Positions 1 to 8,951 of a stretch of DNA of 64,000 nucleotides are shown here, in pieces. Source of the stretch: Catenulispora acidiphila DSM 44928 (GTDB taxonomy: Bacteria; Actinomycetota; Actinomycetes; Streptomycetales; Catenulisporaceae); assembly GCF_000024025.1 (NCBI RefSeq), contig NC_013131.1, positions 744,001 through 808,000 on the forward strand, written 5' to 3'. Under the pieces are notes generated by a model, which worked only from the letters and a program-made list of their open reading frames with translations, was not told where the DNA came from and did not search any database. Made by a program: the position numbers and the translations under genes. Position 1 is the first letter of the stretch, and each line of letters opens with the position of its first letter.

Positions 1-633
1 CTGCATCGCCAGCGCCCCGAGCGAGTGCGCCAGGATGTCGTGGATCTCGCGGGCGATGCGGGTGCGCTCGCCGAGCACCGCCGCCTCGGTCTCGGCCGCC
101 GACGCGCGCAGGGTCTGCTCCAGCAGCTGTTCGGCCTGGCCCGCGCGCTGGGCGATCGCGTAGCGGACCGTGCCCATCGCCAGCGCGGTTCCCAGGATGA
201 CGACGAAGCCGAGCACCGCCGAGGTCGGCGCGCCGATCACCAGCGCGGTGACGGTCAGCGACAGGGCGCCGGCGACCGTGATCGCCGCCGAGACCTGCGG
301 CGCCAGGTTGGAGCCCGCGGAGAACGCCGCGACCGCCGGGACGAAGATCGCCGGTCCCGGTTGCAGGATCGACAGCAGGCCGCCGCTGACCGACAGCAGG
401 GCGAGGGGGTACTCGATGGGCCACTTGCGGATGTCGAACGTGATCATCCCGATCCAGGCCACCGCCACCACGGCCAACGTGATGGTGACGGCCAGCCCGC
501 GCTCGTGCAGACCCGGCTTCGGGCTCACCCCGAACAGCGTGATGCCGAGGGCCACCAGACCGCCGGAGCGCAGGGCCTGGATGCCCCAGAAATAGGCCTT
601 GCGGTCCATCATGTTCACCGTCAGCGCTGCCAT
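1..633 (-). CDS. Sensor histidine kinase, NarL/DesK type, 3' end outside window
   Basis: N-terminal and DHp part of a HisKA_3-type sensor kinase; the catalytic domain lies beyond position 1. Several hydrophobic segments are followed by a helix ending in REIHDILAHSLGALAMQ, the HisKA_3 phospho-acceptor box with its His. It would phosphorylate a NarL/FixJ response regulator, probably encoded further left. I chose ATG at 633; ATGs at 612 and 609 are alternatives, and no strong ribosome site separates them. It is divergent from the thiolase across 230 bp. The family call is firm; signal and target are unknown. Confidence 0.85.
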   Translation of the reverse strand, partial: MAALTVNMMDRKAYFWGIQALRSGGLVALGITLFGVSPKPGLHERGLAVTITLAVVAVAWIGMITFDIRKWPIEYPLALLSVSGGLLSILQPGPAIFVPAVAAFSAGSNLAPQVSAAITVAGALSLTVTALVIGAPTSAVLGFVVILGTALAMGTVRYAIAQRAGQAEQLLEQTLRASAAETEAAVLGERTRIAREIHDILAHSLGALAMQ

Positions 634-751
634 GTCCCCGATCTTCTCGCTCCCGGCCGCCCCGCCGCTTCCAACCGGGGGTGGAATGTGGGTGGAAAGA
701 GCGGCGCCGCCTTACTGTGAGGGAGTCGGGTGTGTTCTCTCACACCTGGCA

Positions 752-770
752 TTACCAAGCGGTAGCTTGG
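752..770. promoter_or_regulatory. Palindromic operator candidate before thiolase gene
   Basis: TTACC-AAGC-GGTAG overlaps a perfect CCAAGC-GGTA-GCTTGG palindrome, about 95 bp before the thiolase start, in the divergent region. TTACC/GGTAA-like half sites are typical of TetR-family regulators of fatty-acid genes. The link to such a regulator is inference; no regulator gene is adjacent. Confidence 0.3.
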
Positions 771-863
771 CGAACTACGCTGAGACCGACCCCCATCGCG
801 GCGCCGACCGCGCGGCCCTGAAGCCGGCAGGCGACCCGGACCCCTTCGCAAGGAGTGACCTTT

Positions 864-2081
864 ATGCCCGAGGCAGTGATCGTCTCCACCGCGCGTTCCC
901 CGATCGGCCGCGCCTTCAAGGGCTCGATGACCTCCATCCGGCCCGACGACCTCACCACGCAGATGGTGCGCGCCGCGCTGGACAAGGTCCCCGGCCTGGA
1001 CCCGCGCGAGATCGACGACCTGTACCTGGGCTGCGGCCTGCCGGGCGGGGAGTCCGGCTACAACATGGGCCGCGTGGTCGCCACGCTGCTGGGCTACGAC
1101 CACCTCCCGGCCGCGACCATCACCCGCTACTGCGCGTCCTCGCTGCAGACCACGCGCATGGCCTTCCACGCCATCAAGGCCGGCGAGGGCGACGTGTTCA
1201 TCTCCGCGGGCGTCGAGACGGTCTCGCGGTACGTCAAGGGCTCCTCCGACGGACTGCCGGACACCCAGAACCCGCTGTTCACCGACGCGGTGAACCGCAC
1301 CAACGAGTTCGCCGCCGGCGGCCAGGTCTGGCACGACCCGCGCGAGGACGACACGCTGCCGGACGTCTACATCGCGATGGGCCAGACCGCCGAGAACCTG
1401 GCGCAGATCAAGGGGATCTCGCGCAAGGAGCAGGACGAGTTCGGCGTCCGCTCGCAGAACCTGGCCGAGAAGGCGATCGCCGACGGCTTCTGGGAGAAGG
1501 ACATCACCCCGGTCACGCTGCCGGACGGCACCGTGGTCAGCAAGGACGACGGCCCGCGCCCCGGCGTCACCTACGAGAAGACCTCGACCCTGGCGCCGGT
1601 CTTCCGCCCCGACGGCACCGTGACGGCCGGCAACTGCTGCCCGCTGAACGACGGCGCCGCGGCCGTGGTCATCATGTCCGACACCAAGGCCCGCGAGCTC
1701 GGCCTGACCCCGCTGGCCCGGATCGTGGCCACCGGCGTCACCGCGATCTCCCCGGAGATCATGGGCATCGGCCCGGTCGGCGCCACGCAGAACGCGCTCA
1801 AGCACGCCGGCATGACCATCGGCGACATCGACCTGGTCGAGATCAACGAGGCGTTCGCCGCCCAGGTCATCCCGTCCTACCAGGACCTGGGGATCGACCT
1901 GGACAAGCTGAACGTGAACGGCGGCGCGATCGCCGTGGGCCACCCCTTCGGGATGACCGGCGCGCGGATCACCAGCACCCTGATCAACTCGCTGCAGTGG
2001 CACGACAAGCAGTTCGGTCTGGAGACCATGTGCGTCGGCGGCGGTCAGGGGATGGCGCTGATCCTGGAGCGGCTGAGCTGA
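864..2081 (+). CDS. Acetyl-CoA C-acyltransferase (thiolase)
   Basis: Thiolase of 405 residues, the usual family length. It either cleaves 3-ketoacyl-CoA or condenses two acetyl-CoA. The nucleophilic Cys90 lies in [13 protein letters not shown], followed by INEAFAAQ, His360 in [11 protein letters not shown] and the second active Cys390 in MCVGGGQG, so the catalytic set is complete. The start is ATG 864, placed 8 nt after AAGGAG; an in-frame GTG at 855 overlaps that ribosome site and is rejected. It stands alone, with no acyl-CoA dehydrogenase or hydratase beside it, so whether it serves beta-oxidation or acetoacetyl-CoA synthesis is open. Confidence 0.93.
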   Translation: MPEAVIVSTARSPIGRAFKGSMTSIRPDDLTTQMVRAALDKVPGLDPREIDDLYLGCGLPGGESGYNMGRVVATLLGYDHLPAATITRYCASSLQTTRMAFHAIKAGEGDVFISAGVETVSRYVKGSSDGLPDTQNPLFTDAVNRTNEFAAGGQVWHDPREDDTLPDVYIAMGQTAENLAQIKGISRKEQDEFGVRSQNLAEKAIADGFWEKDITPVTLPDGTVVSKDDGPRPGVTYEKTSTLAPVFRPDGTVTAGNCCPLNDGAAAVVIMSDTKARELGLTPLARIVATGVTAISPEIMGIGPVGATQNALKHAGMTIGDIDLVEINEAFAAQVIPSYQDLGIDLDKLNVNGGAIAVGHPFGMTGARITSTLINSLQWHDKQFGLETMCVGGGQGMALILERLS

Positions 2082-2092
2082 TTCTGGCGAGG

Positions 2093-2129
2093 CTCTGAAC
2101 TGGCGGCGCTCTGAACTGGCGGCGCTCTA
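2093..2129. repeat. 16-bp direct repeat, about 2.3 copies
   Basis: CTCTGAACTGGCGGCG occurs at 2093-2108 and 2109-2124, and a third copy is begun. It fills the short gap between the thiolase stop and the convergent hypothetical gene. No function seen. Confidence 0.7.
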
Positions 2130-2564
2130 AAGCGCCCGGCGTAAGGCGGTCGTGCTGTCCAGCACGGCCGCCATCGCTTTCTCCGCCGGCACGCGGCCTT
2201 CTCCGGGGGTCCAGATGAGCGTCTCGCGCGGGTCCTTCAGGGCTCGGTAGGCGGCCAGCAGGTCGTTCCCGACGACCGCGATCTGGTCGCCCAGCGCGAA
2301 CACCCCGAGCGTCGGCAGCTCCCGCCAGCGGGGCGGCTGCGGGCTGTCCCAGCGCTCTATCCCCTGCGCGACCATCGCGACCTGCGCGGCGAGCCAGTGG
2401 CCGGCCTGCGCCCGGTCGCCGTAGGGCTCCAGCCGCAGGGAGAATTTCGAGTGCGGGAGCCGGCGGTAGCCGTCCGCGACCTTGGCCAGTTCCCCGGCCA
2501 GGACCTCCACCGCCGAAGGTTCCCCGTCCGCACTGTGTTCCCCCGGTTTGGTGCTGGAAGTCAT
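2127..2564 (-). CDS. Conserved hypothetical protein
   Basis: Protein of 145 residues, predicted cytosolic, with no signal peptide or membrane segment. Its middle (residues about 30-125) looks like a compact helical/beta domain with a WRELPTLGVFALGDQIAVVG stretch, and the end is rich in Ala and Arg. I do not recognise the family with confidence. The start ATG 2564 is preferred over an upstream start at 2609, because the extra N-terminal residues are Arg/Pro-rich and look non-coding. It is convergent with the thiolase. Confidence 0.65.
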   Translation of the reverse strand: MTSSTKPGEHSADGEPSAVEVLAGELAKVADGYRRLPHSKFSLRLEPYGDRAQAGHWLAAQVAMVAQGIERWDSPQPPRWRELPTLGVFALGDQIAVVGNDLLAAYRALKDPRETLIWTPGEGRVPAEKAMAAVLDSTTALRRAL

Positions 2565-2737
2565 CCGGGAAGGATACGGGTGGCGAATGCCGCGGGAACG
2601 TCGCGGCATGTCACCGACCGCCCGGATTCCGCCTGGCGACGGAATCGCCAGGTCCCGTTCCTCTTGCCAGCCGCCCGACCCTCAGGCACGCTGGCGCACA
2701 CGGACCGTAAGCCAAGTCCATTCGCGGAGGCGCCCGT

Positions 2738-2968
2738 ATGACGATCCACCACTCCGAACAGACCCATCGCAACCTCCTCGCCCGCATCCCCGCAGCCACC
2801 GGCCGCAGCCTGGACACCTGGTTCCAGCTGGTCAACGAAGGCCCGTCCCTCCCGCGCTTCGAAGAGCGGGTCAGCTGGCTCCGTGCCGAGCACGACCTCC
2901 CGCGTGGCTACGCCAACGCGATCGTCCACGAGATGGACCTGAAGCGCGCCGCGCGCGCATTCGGATAA
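2738..2968 (+). CDS. DUF4287 domain protein
   Basis: Protein of 76 residues matching DUF4287 over nearly its whole length: TGRSLDTWFQLVNEG, then WLRAEHDLPRGYANAIVHE. The family is small, soluble and of unknown function, and sometimes occurs fused to DUF5655. The start ATG follows GGAGG at good spacing. It is followed by a hairpin terminator (2992-3019), so it is probably monocistronic. Confidence 0.85.
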   Translation: MTIHHSEQTHRNLLARIPAATGRSLDTWFQLVNEGPSLPRFEERVSWLRAEHDLPRGYANAIVHEMDLKRAARAFG

Positions 2969-2991
2969 AAAGCCCCCTCCCGGAACCCCAC

Positions 2992-3019
2992 AGAGCCCCC
3001 GGCGTGTGCCGAGGGCTCT
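2992..3019 (+). terminator. Rho-independent-type hairpin after DUF4287 gene
   Basis: AGAGCCCCCGGC, loop GTGT, GCCGAGGGCTCT: a 12-bp stem with one mismatch, 24 bp after the stop codon. Confidence 0.65.
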
Positions 3020-3272
3020 CAACCTGCGCGCCCGCACCCGTTCCGGAGCGGAAGCGGACACCGCGGCACAGCCCGCGTCGCCTGAATGCCCGCCACCCCC
3101 GCGCGAGCCCCCGCCACCCAGGCGAACACCGCAGGAACGCCAACAGGAAGTCCGGTGAAAGTCCTCTCCCCGCGCCGCACGGCGCCCCTTGCGACCTGCG
3201 CCCGAACAGGACCTTCTGCGGACCAGCGCTGGAACTCGATCACGCTTTCGCGGAGTTCTCGCTACGCTGAAG
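3020..3272. other. Gene-free stretch before tRNA-Leu
   Basis: Together with the terminator and tRNA leader this makes about 330 bp without a gene. The open frames here are short, Arg/Pro-rich and lack ribosome sites. A TACGCT -10-like hexamer at 3263-3268 would start a transcript about 30 nt before the tRNA. I see no convincing -35 box. Confidence 0.4.
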
Positions 3273-3303
3273 CCCGAAGGATCATCCCGGTGATCCCTTC
3301 GGG
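3273..3303 (+). promoter_or_regulatory. Leader hairpin abutting tRNA-Leu(UAA)
   Basis: CCCGAAG-GATCA, loop TCCCGG, TGATC-C-CTTCGGG: a 12-bp stem with one bulged C whose last G is the first base of the tRNA. It would sit directly at the RNase P cleavage site of the precursor. A role in processing or attenuation is inference. Confidence 0.5.
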
Positions 3304-3386
3304 CCCAGATGGTGGAACAGGCAGACACAGCGAGCTTAAACCTCGCGGCCTTTATGGCGTTGCGGGTTCGACTCCCGCTCTGGGCA
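3303..3386 (+). tRNA. bldA: tRNA-Leu(UAA), bldA type
   Basis: An 84-nt cloverleaf. The acceptor stem is GCCCAGA/TCTGGGC with discriminator A. The anticodon stem GCGAG/CTCGC encloses loop CTTAAAC, so the anticodon is TAA (3337-3339). There is a long variable arm as in all tRNA-Leu, and the T arm is GCGGG-TTCGACT-CCCGC. CCA is not encoded. In Streptomyces this tRNA is BldA, the only reader of the rare UUA codon; it delays translation of developmental and secondary-metabolite genes. In this window TTA codons occur in the DUF1990 gene, the Ser/Thr kinase and possibly the pseudokinase gene. Confidence 0.96.
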
Positions 3387-3398
3387 CACGCGCACGCC

Positions 3399-3420
3399 GG
3401 CCGGTTCGCTCGAACCGGCC
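3399..3420 (+). terminator. Hairpin terminator after tRNA-Leu
   Basis: GGCCGGTTCG-CT-CGAACCGGCC, a perfect 10-bp stem with a minimal loop, 12 nt after the tRNA 3' end. Confidence 0.7.
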
Positions 3421-3573
3421 CGCGACAACCATCAACACTCTTACATGGTCGGTAAGGTGTGCCGCCCGGCTGGCGGTGAGCCGGGCGCGCGGAGTCCGTT
3501 TCCCGCTTTCCCACTACGAGAATCAGCCCTCTCACCGCTATGCTGCCGCGCACGTGACGAGGGGGGTTGTGCA

Positions 3574-3858
3574 GTGGACGATGTGGATGACGTGGACGAG
3601 CGTGACGACGAGGAAGACCTCGAACCCGCTTGGCCGGGGTGGCGGTCTCTGGTCAGCGGCCGAGCCGGGATGATCGCCGTGGTGCTGACCATCGTGGTCG
3701 GGTTCTGGGCGTACCGGATGGTGGCGGAGCAGCAAAAGTTCGATGCGCCGTCGCACACGGACACGGTGTGCGTCGATGTCGGCTCCCTCGTCACCCCTAC
3801 CGATGCGGGAGGCGCTTCGGTCGACGTGCCGCCGGTGTGCGTCACCGGGCACAGCTGA
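3574..3858 (+). CDS. Small single-pass membrane protein
   Basis: Protein of 94 residues. The N-terminus is strongly acidic (DDVDDVDERDDEED). One membrane helix follows at about residues 34-50 (MIAVVLTIVVGFWAYRM). The outer tail of about 40 residues contains two Cys (DTVCVDVG and PPVCVTG), which could form a disulfide outside the cell. The start GTG 3574 follows a GAGGGGGG ribosome site. I do not recognise a family. It lies between the tRNA and the convergent SGNH hydrolase. Confidence 0.7.
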   Translation: MDDVDDVDERDDEEDLEPAWPGWRSLVSGRAGMIAVVLTIVVGFWAYRMVAEQQKFDAPSHTDTVCVDVGSLVTPTDAGGASVDVPPVCVTGHS

Positions 3859-3890
3859 TGCGGCGCTGACCTGGCGAGCCTGGTCGGCGC

Positions 3891-3940
3891 CGGTCCGTGT
3901 CGGTCCGTGTCGGTCTATGTCGGTCTACGACGATCTACGA
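3891..3940. repeat. Decamer tandem repeat, five degenerate copies
   Basis: CGGTCCGTGT twice, then CGGTCTATGT, CGGTCTACGA and CGATCTACGA. It lies between the 3' ends of two convergent genes. Likely replication slippage; no function seen. Confidence 0.75.
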
Positions 3941-3982
3941 GGCGGCTCGCGCGTCGCACGCAGCCGCCTCGCCGTCCCGGCT

Positions 3983-5113
3983 TCAGGAAGCCGCGACGTC
4001 GTTCGAGACTGTCGCTTTCGCGCCGGTCCCGGCTTCCTTGCCGGATCCGGAGCCGGATCCCGCCGCCTCGGCGTCGGTCTTGTCGGCGCCCTCCGGGACC
4101 ACCGGCTCGGCGATCTGCTGGCGGCGGCGGTGGCGCAGGATGCCCCAGCCGGCGCGGGCGGCGCTGCCGACCTCGCGGCCGACCTCGGTGCCGCCGTGGC
4201 GGGCGGCGAGGACGGCGGCGCGGGCCAGGGGCATGCGGGCTTCGCCGCGGGCCGGTTCCAGGACGTCCGGCTGGCCGGCGGCGGCGTCGGGCCAGCGGCC
4301 GATGGCGGCGGCGATCGAGGGGAGCAGGGCCATGGCGGCGGCCGCGTAGCCCTCGGCGCTGGGGTGGAAGCGGTCCGGGCCGAACATGTCCTCCGGGCGG
4401 GCGTCGAATTCCGGGCCGAGCAGCGAGCCCAGGGAGACCGTGCGGCCGCCGGCGGAGACGACTTCCACGGTCTGCGCGGCGGCGAGCTGGCGGGACCAGC
4501 GGCGCGCCAGGCGGCGCAAGGGCTGCGCCACGGGGCGGATGGTGCCCAGGTCCGGGCAGGTGCCGACGACGACCTCGATCCCGGCCGCGCGCAGCCGGCG
4601 CACGGCGTCGCCCAGGAAGCGGACCGACTCGGCGACCTTGACCCGGTGCGTCACGTCGTTGGCGCCGATCATGATCATGACGACGTGCGGCGCCTGGCCG
4701 TCCGGCGCGGACGCCAGCACCCGCTCCAGCTGCCAGCCCAGGTCCGAGGACTGGCCGCCGACCTTCGCCACGTTGTGCAGCCGCACCGGGGAATTGGCCG
4801 CCTCGGCCAGCCCGGACGCCAACAGCGCGCCGGGCGTGCGCGCCGACTCGGTCACGCCGTAGCCGGCCGCGGAACTGTCGCCGAGGACCGCCATGCGGAT
4901 CACCTCGACGCCGGGCGTGGCGTACCACGCCCCGTAAACCCCGTCCGCGCGCGGCGGATCTCCTTTGGCAGGGCCGATGGCCCGCCGGGCGAGTTTCGCC
5001 TCGGCGACGATCAGCCCGATAGCGCCGCCTGTGAGGACCCCGATCCCCCCGCCGCCTAGTGCGGCGGCAGCGGCGACACGCTTGGCGACACCCAGCCTTG
5101 TGAGCCCGGTCAT
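3983..5113 (-). CDS. SGNH/GDSL-family hydrolase, membrane-anchored
   Basis: Protein of 376 residues. One hydrophobic Gly/Ala-rich N-terminal helix (about residues 12-38) is an uncleaved anchor or signal. The SGNH blocks are all present: GDSSAAGYG with nucleophile Ser80, GQSSDLG, GANDVT, and DRFHPSAEGY holding the Asp-His pair near residue 285. The last 70 residues are charged and low in complexity. It should be an extracytoplasmic esterase or lipase; the substrate is unknown. ATG 5113 lies 10 nt after GGAGG and is preferred to a GTG at 5122 that nearly abuts the ribosome site. It is divergent from the cystathionine beta-synthase gene, with 157 bp between. Confidence 0.88.
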   Translation of the reverse strand: MTGLTRLGVAKRVAAAAALGGGGIGVLTGGAIGLIVAEAKLARRAIGPAKGDPPRADGVYGAWYATPGVEVIRMAVLGDSSAAGYGVTESARTPGALLASGLAEAANSPVRLHNVAKVGGQSSDLGWQLERVLASAPDGQAPHVVMIMIGANDVTHRVKVAESVRFLGDAVRRLRAAGIEVVVGTCPDLGTIRPVAQPLRRLARRWSRQLAAAQTVEVVSAGGRTVSLGSLLGPEFDARPEDMFGPDRFHPSAEGYAAAAMALLPSIAAAIGRWPDAAAGQPDVLEPARGEARMPLARAAVLAARHGGTEVGREVGSAARAGWGILRHRRRQQIAEPVVPEGADKTDAEAAGSGSGSGKEAGTGAKATVSNDVAAS

Positions 5114-5270
5114 CGTCGGCACACCTCCTACTACAAGCCTCTACTGAAGTATGTCCGCCGTTCCCTGGACCTTACCGTGACCCCCGCCGGCTACGGCGTG
5201 GTGGTTTCTCCCCGTAGGCTGGTAACCACCGTAAACAGCCGCCCACACGAGGGAAGCGGAGACGCCGCCG

Positions 5271-6662
5271 ATGAAGTACGCCGAGTCCATGGTCGATCTG
5301 GTGGGCGACACACCCCTGGTGAAATTGAACAACGTCACCAAGGGCCTCCAGGCGACCGTCCTGGCCAAGGTCGAGTACTTCAACCCCGGCGGCTCCGTGA
5401 AGGACCGGATCGCCCTGCGGATGATCGAGGCGGCGGAGCGCTCCGGCGCGCTCAAGCCCGGCGGCACCATCGTGGAGCCCACCTCCGGCAACACCGGTGT
5501 GGGGCTGGCCATCGTGGCGCAGCAGAAGGGCTACAAGTGCGTCTTCGTCTGCCCGGACAAGGTCTCGACGGACAAGATCAACGTCCTGCGGGCCTACGGC
5601 GCCGAAGTCGTCGTGTGCCCCTACGCGGTCGCCCCCGAGCACCCGGACTCGTACTACAACGTCTCCGACCGCCTGGTCCGCGAGATCCCCGGCGCCTGGA
5701 AGCCCGACCAGTACTCCAACCCTGAGAACCCGGCCTCGCACTACCATTCCACCGGCCCGGAGCTCTGGCAGCAGACCGACGGCAGGATCACGGCGTTCGT
5801 CGCCGGCGTCGGCACCGGCGGGACCATCTCCGGGACCGGCCGCTACCTCAAGGACGTCTCCGACGGCGCCGTCAAGGTGATCGGCGCCGACCCCGAGGGC
5901 TCGGTCTACTCCGGCGGCAGCGGCCGTCCCTACCTGGTGGAGGGCGTCGGCGAGGACTTCTGGCCGACCGCGTACGACCGCACCGTCGCCGACGAGATCA
6001 TCGCGGTGTCCGACAAGGACTCCTTCCTGATGACCCGCCGCCTGGCCCGCGAGGAGGGCCTGCTGGTCGGCGGCTCCTGCGGCATGGCCGTGGTCGCCGC
6101 GCTGGAGTACGCCGCGCGCCTGGGACCGGACGACGTCGTCGTGGTGATCCTGCCGGACTCCGGCCGCGGCTACCTGTCGAAGATCTTCAACGACGACTGG
6201 ATGGCCGACTACGGCTTCCTGAACCCCGGCACCGAGGAGCCCACCGTCGCGGAGGTCTTCGCGCGCAAGGGCCAGGGCCTGCCGGACCTGGTCCACATGC
6301 ACCCGCACGAGACCGTCGGCGAGGCGATCGAGACCCTGCGCGAGTACGGCGTCTCGCAGATGCCCGTGGTCAAGGAGGAGCCGCCGGTCATGGCCGCCGA
6401 GGTGATCGGCTCCATCGTCGAGCGGGACCTGTTGCGCGCGCTGTTCTACGAGAAGGCCTCGCTGGAGGACCGCCTCGACGAGCACATGTCCCCGCCGCTG
6501 CCCCAGGTCGGCTCCGGCGAGCCGGTGTCGGCGCTGGTCACGGCGCTGGAGAAGGCGGACGCCGCGGTCGTGCTGGTCGAGGGCAAGCCGCAGGGCGTGG
6601 TGAGCCGCCAGGACCTGCTCGGGTTCCTCGGGCACGAGGCGTCCGTCTCGCTGGGCAGCTGA
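5271..6662 (+). CDS. cbs: Cystathionine beta-synthase
   Basis: Protein of 463 residues. Residues 1-320 are the fold-type II PLP domain: Lys44 in NPGGSVKDRI binds PLP, SGNTGVGLA and GTGGTISGTG hold the phosphate. Residues about 335-460 form a pair of CBS (Bateman) domains. The regulatory pair separates it from cysteine synthase, which is about 310 residues. It condenses serine and homocysteine to cystathionine in reverse transsulfuration. Cystathionine gamma-synthase lies 12 kb away in the same window. It is transcribed alone and is convergent with the PucR-type regulator, with a 25-bp gap. Confidence 0.93.
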   Translation: MKYAESMVDLVGDTPLVKLNNVTKGLQATVLAKVEYFNPGGSVKDRIALRMIEAAERSGALKPGGTIVEPTSGNTGVGLAIVAQQKGYKCVFVCPDKVSTDKINVLRAYGAEVVVCPYAVAPEHPDSYYNVSDRLVREIPGAWKPDQYSNPENPASHYHSTGPELWQQTDGRITAFVAGVGTGGTISGTGRYLKDVSDGAVKVIGADPEGSVYSGGSGRPYLVEGVGEDFWPTAYDRTVADEIIAVSDKDSFLMTRRLAREEGLLVGGSCGMAVVAALEYAARLGPDDVVVVILPDSGRGYLSKIFNDDWMADYGFLNPGTEEPTVAEVFARKGQGLPDLVHMHPHETVGEAIETLREYGVSQMPVVKEEPPVMAAEVIGSIVERDLLRALFYEKASLEDRLDEHMSPPLPQVGSGEPVSALVTALEKADAAVVLVEGKPQGVVSRQDLLGFLGHEASVSLGS

Positions 6663-6687
6663 GCGCTCCCGCCTCCACACCGCAGCC

Positions 6688-7839
6688 CTATCCGCCCACC
6701 AGCGGAGCGAGCGACACCCCCAGGTGCAGGCGCAACCGGTCTCGACCGTCAGCCAGGTCGAGACCGGTGATCCGCTCGATCTTCTCCAGCCGGTGGTACA
6801 GCGTCTGCCGATGGATGCTCAGAGCGGCGGCCGTCTGCTGCGCGCTTCCCGCGTGGTCCAGATACGTCTGTACCGTGATGAGCAGATCCGGCTCCTCCAA
6901 CAGCCGCCGCACAGCCGGGTCCACGACAGCGTCCCGGAGCTCTCGCTGCGGACCGCACGCGAGCAGCCGATAGATCCCCAGGTCCGCCCACACCGCCGTG
7001 GGCCGGAACGTCGGCACCGCGCGCCCGACGCGCACCGCGAGCCGAGCCTCGCGCCAGCTCGCCCGAGCCTCCGCCAAATCCTCGCGCGGCGCACCGATCC
7101 CGACGAGTACGTCTTTCCTTGCATCGCTCTCTAGGCGCTCTCTATAGAGCTCCAATGCGCGCTCCGCGATATCGGCGACGGAGTGGGGTTCCGGAACCAA
7201 CAGGCTGATGTGATCCGTCTCCGGAGCCGCCAAGACCGACCGCGGAAGCCGCCACAGGTTGAGCGGCACGGACTGCCAATCCTGATTCCGCGTCTCCAGG
7301 ACCACCACTGTGATCTTCCGGTCCCGGTCCACAAGCCCGAGATCCGAGATCTCCTCGGCAGCCTGCTCCGCGACCGCGCGATCCGGGGAGAGCAGGTTCT
7401 GGAGACGCTCCTCCATCCGCTCCCTGACTCGCGCCTGTTGCGCCAACAGTGCGCCGGCACGGGACGCCTCGTGCATAGCGCTCGCGAGGAGTGCGTCGTC
7501 CAGGTGGCCGTCTACGTCGAGCAGCCATACGTACCCGTACGTCACCCCGTTCCACCGCGCCGGCAGACACACCCGCGGCAGCACTCCGTGTTCCGGGTCC
7601 GCGGGTGTACGGACCGGCAGTTCACTGCGCGCGATCCCGAACCCCTCGAACCAGGCGCGCACCTCCGGAGTGGAGCGCCGCTGCAAGATCGAACGCTGCC
7701 GGATGACGTCCAGACCGCCGGACTGCGAGGCGAACGCCACCAGGTCGAAGTCCCGGTCCTCCAGCGTCGCCGAAGACGACGCGAGCTGGGAGATGAGGTC
7801 CACGAGGTCCTGCAGCTGATCGGTGGTCGGTGTCGCCAT
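6688..7839 (-). CDS. PucR/CdaR-type regulator of proline catabolism
   Basis: Protein of 383 residues. The N-terminal two thirds are a sensing region; the last 60 residues hold the PucR-type helix-turn-helix (AAALSIHRQTLYHRLEKIER). ATG 7839 is preferred to an upstream GTG at 7902, which adds residues reaching into the promoter region. It is divergent from proline dehydrogenase with 139 bp between, the arrangement of actinobacterial PutR, a proline-responsive activator of the two proline-degrading genes. That role is inferred from position and family. Confidence 0.9.
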   Translation of the reverse strand: MATPTTDQLQDLVDLISQLASSSATLEDRDFDLVAFASQSGGLDVIRQRSILQRRSTPEVRAWFEGFGIARSELPVRTPADPEHGVLPRVCLPARWNGVTYGYVWLLDVDGHLDDALLASAMHEASRAGALLAQQARVRERMEERLQNLLSPDRAVAEQAAEEISDLGLVDRDRKITVVVLETRNQDWQSVPLNLWRLPRSVLAAPETDHISLLVPEPHSVADIAERALELYRERLESDARKDVLVGIGAPREDLAEARASWREARLAVRVGRAVPTFRPTAVWADLGIYRLLACGPQRELRDAVVDPAVRRLLEEPDLLITVQTYLDHAGSAQQTAAALSIHRQTLYHRLEKIERITGLDLADGRDRLRLHLGVSLAPLVGG

Positions 7840-7978
7840 CAGACAAGTGTATGACGAAATGGGGCAGTGATCGTGGCACTCGTCCATACCGTCGCTGGAC
7901 ACACCGTCCTACCGTCATCCCAAAAGGCTTCACGACCGCTGCGCCACCCGGTGCGCCACCAGGAAAGACAGGCCCGCC

Positions 7979-8905
<927 letters not shown>

Positions 8906-8951
8906 GCGCGCCACCACCAGCGCGCCAACAGAGGGGATCACCCGCACCGCC

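Noticed and set aside
5172-6680. 502-codon minus-strand ORF antisense to cystathionine beta-synthase
   Set aside because: Composition is a shadow of the sense frame (His/Arg/Asp/Gly-rich) and it would cover a fully conserved enzyme gene.
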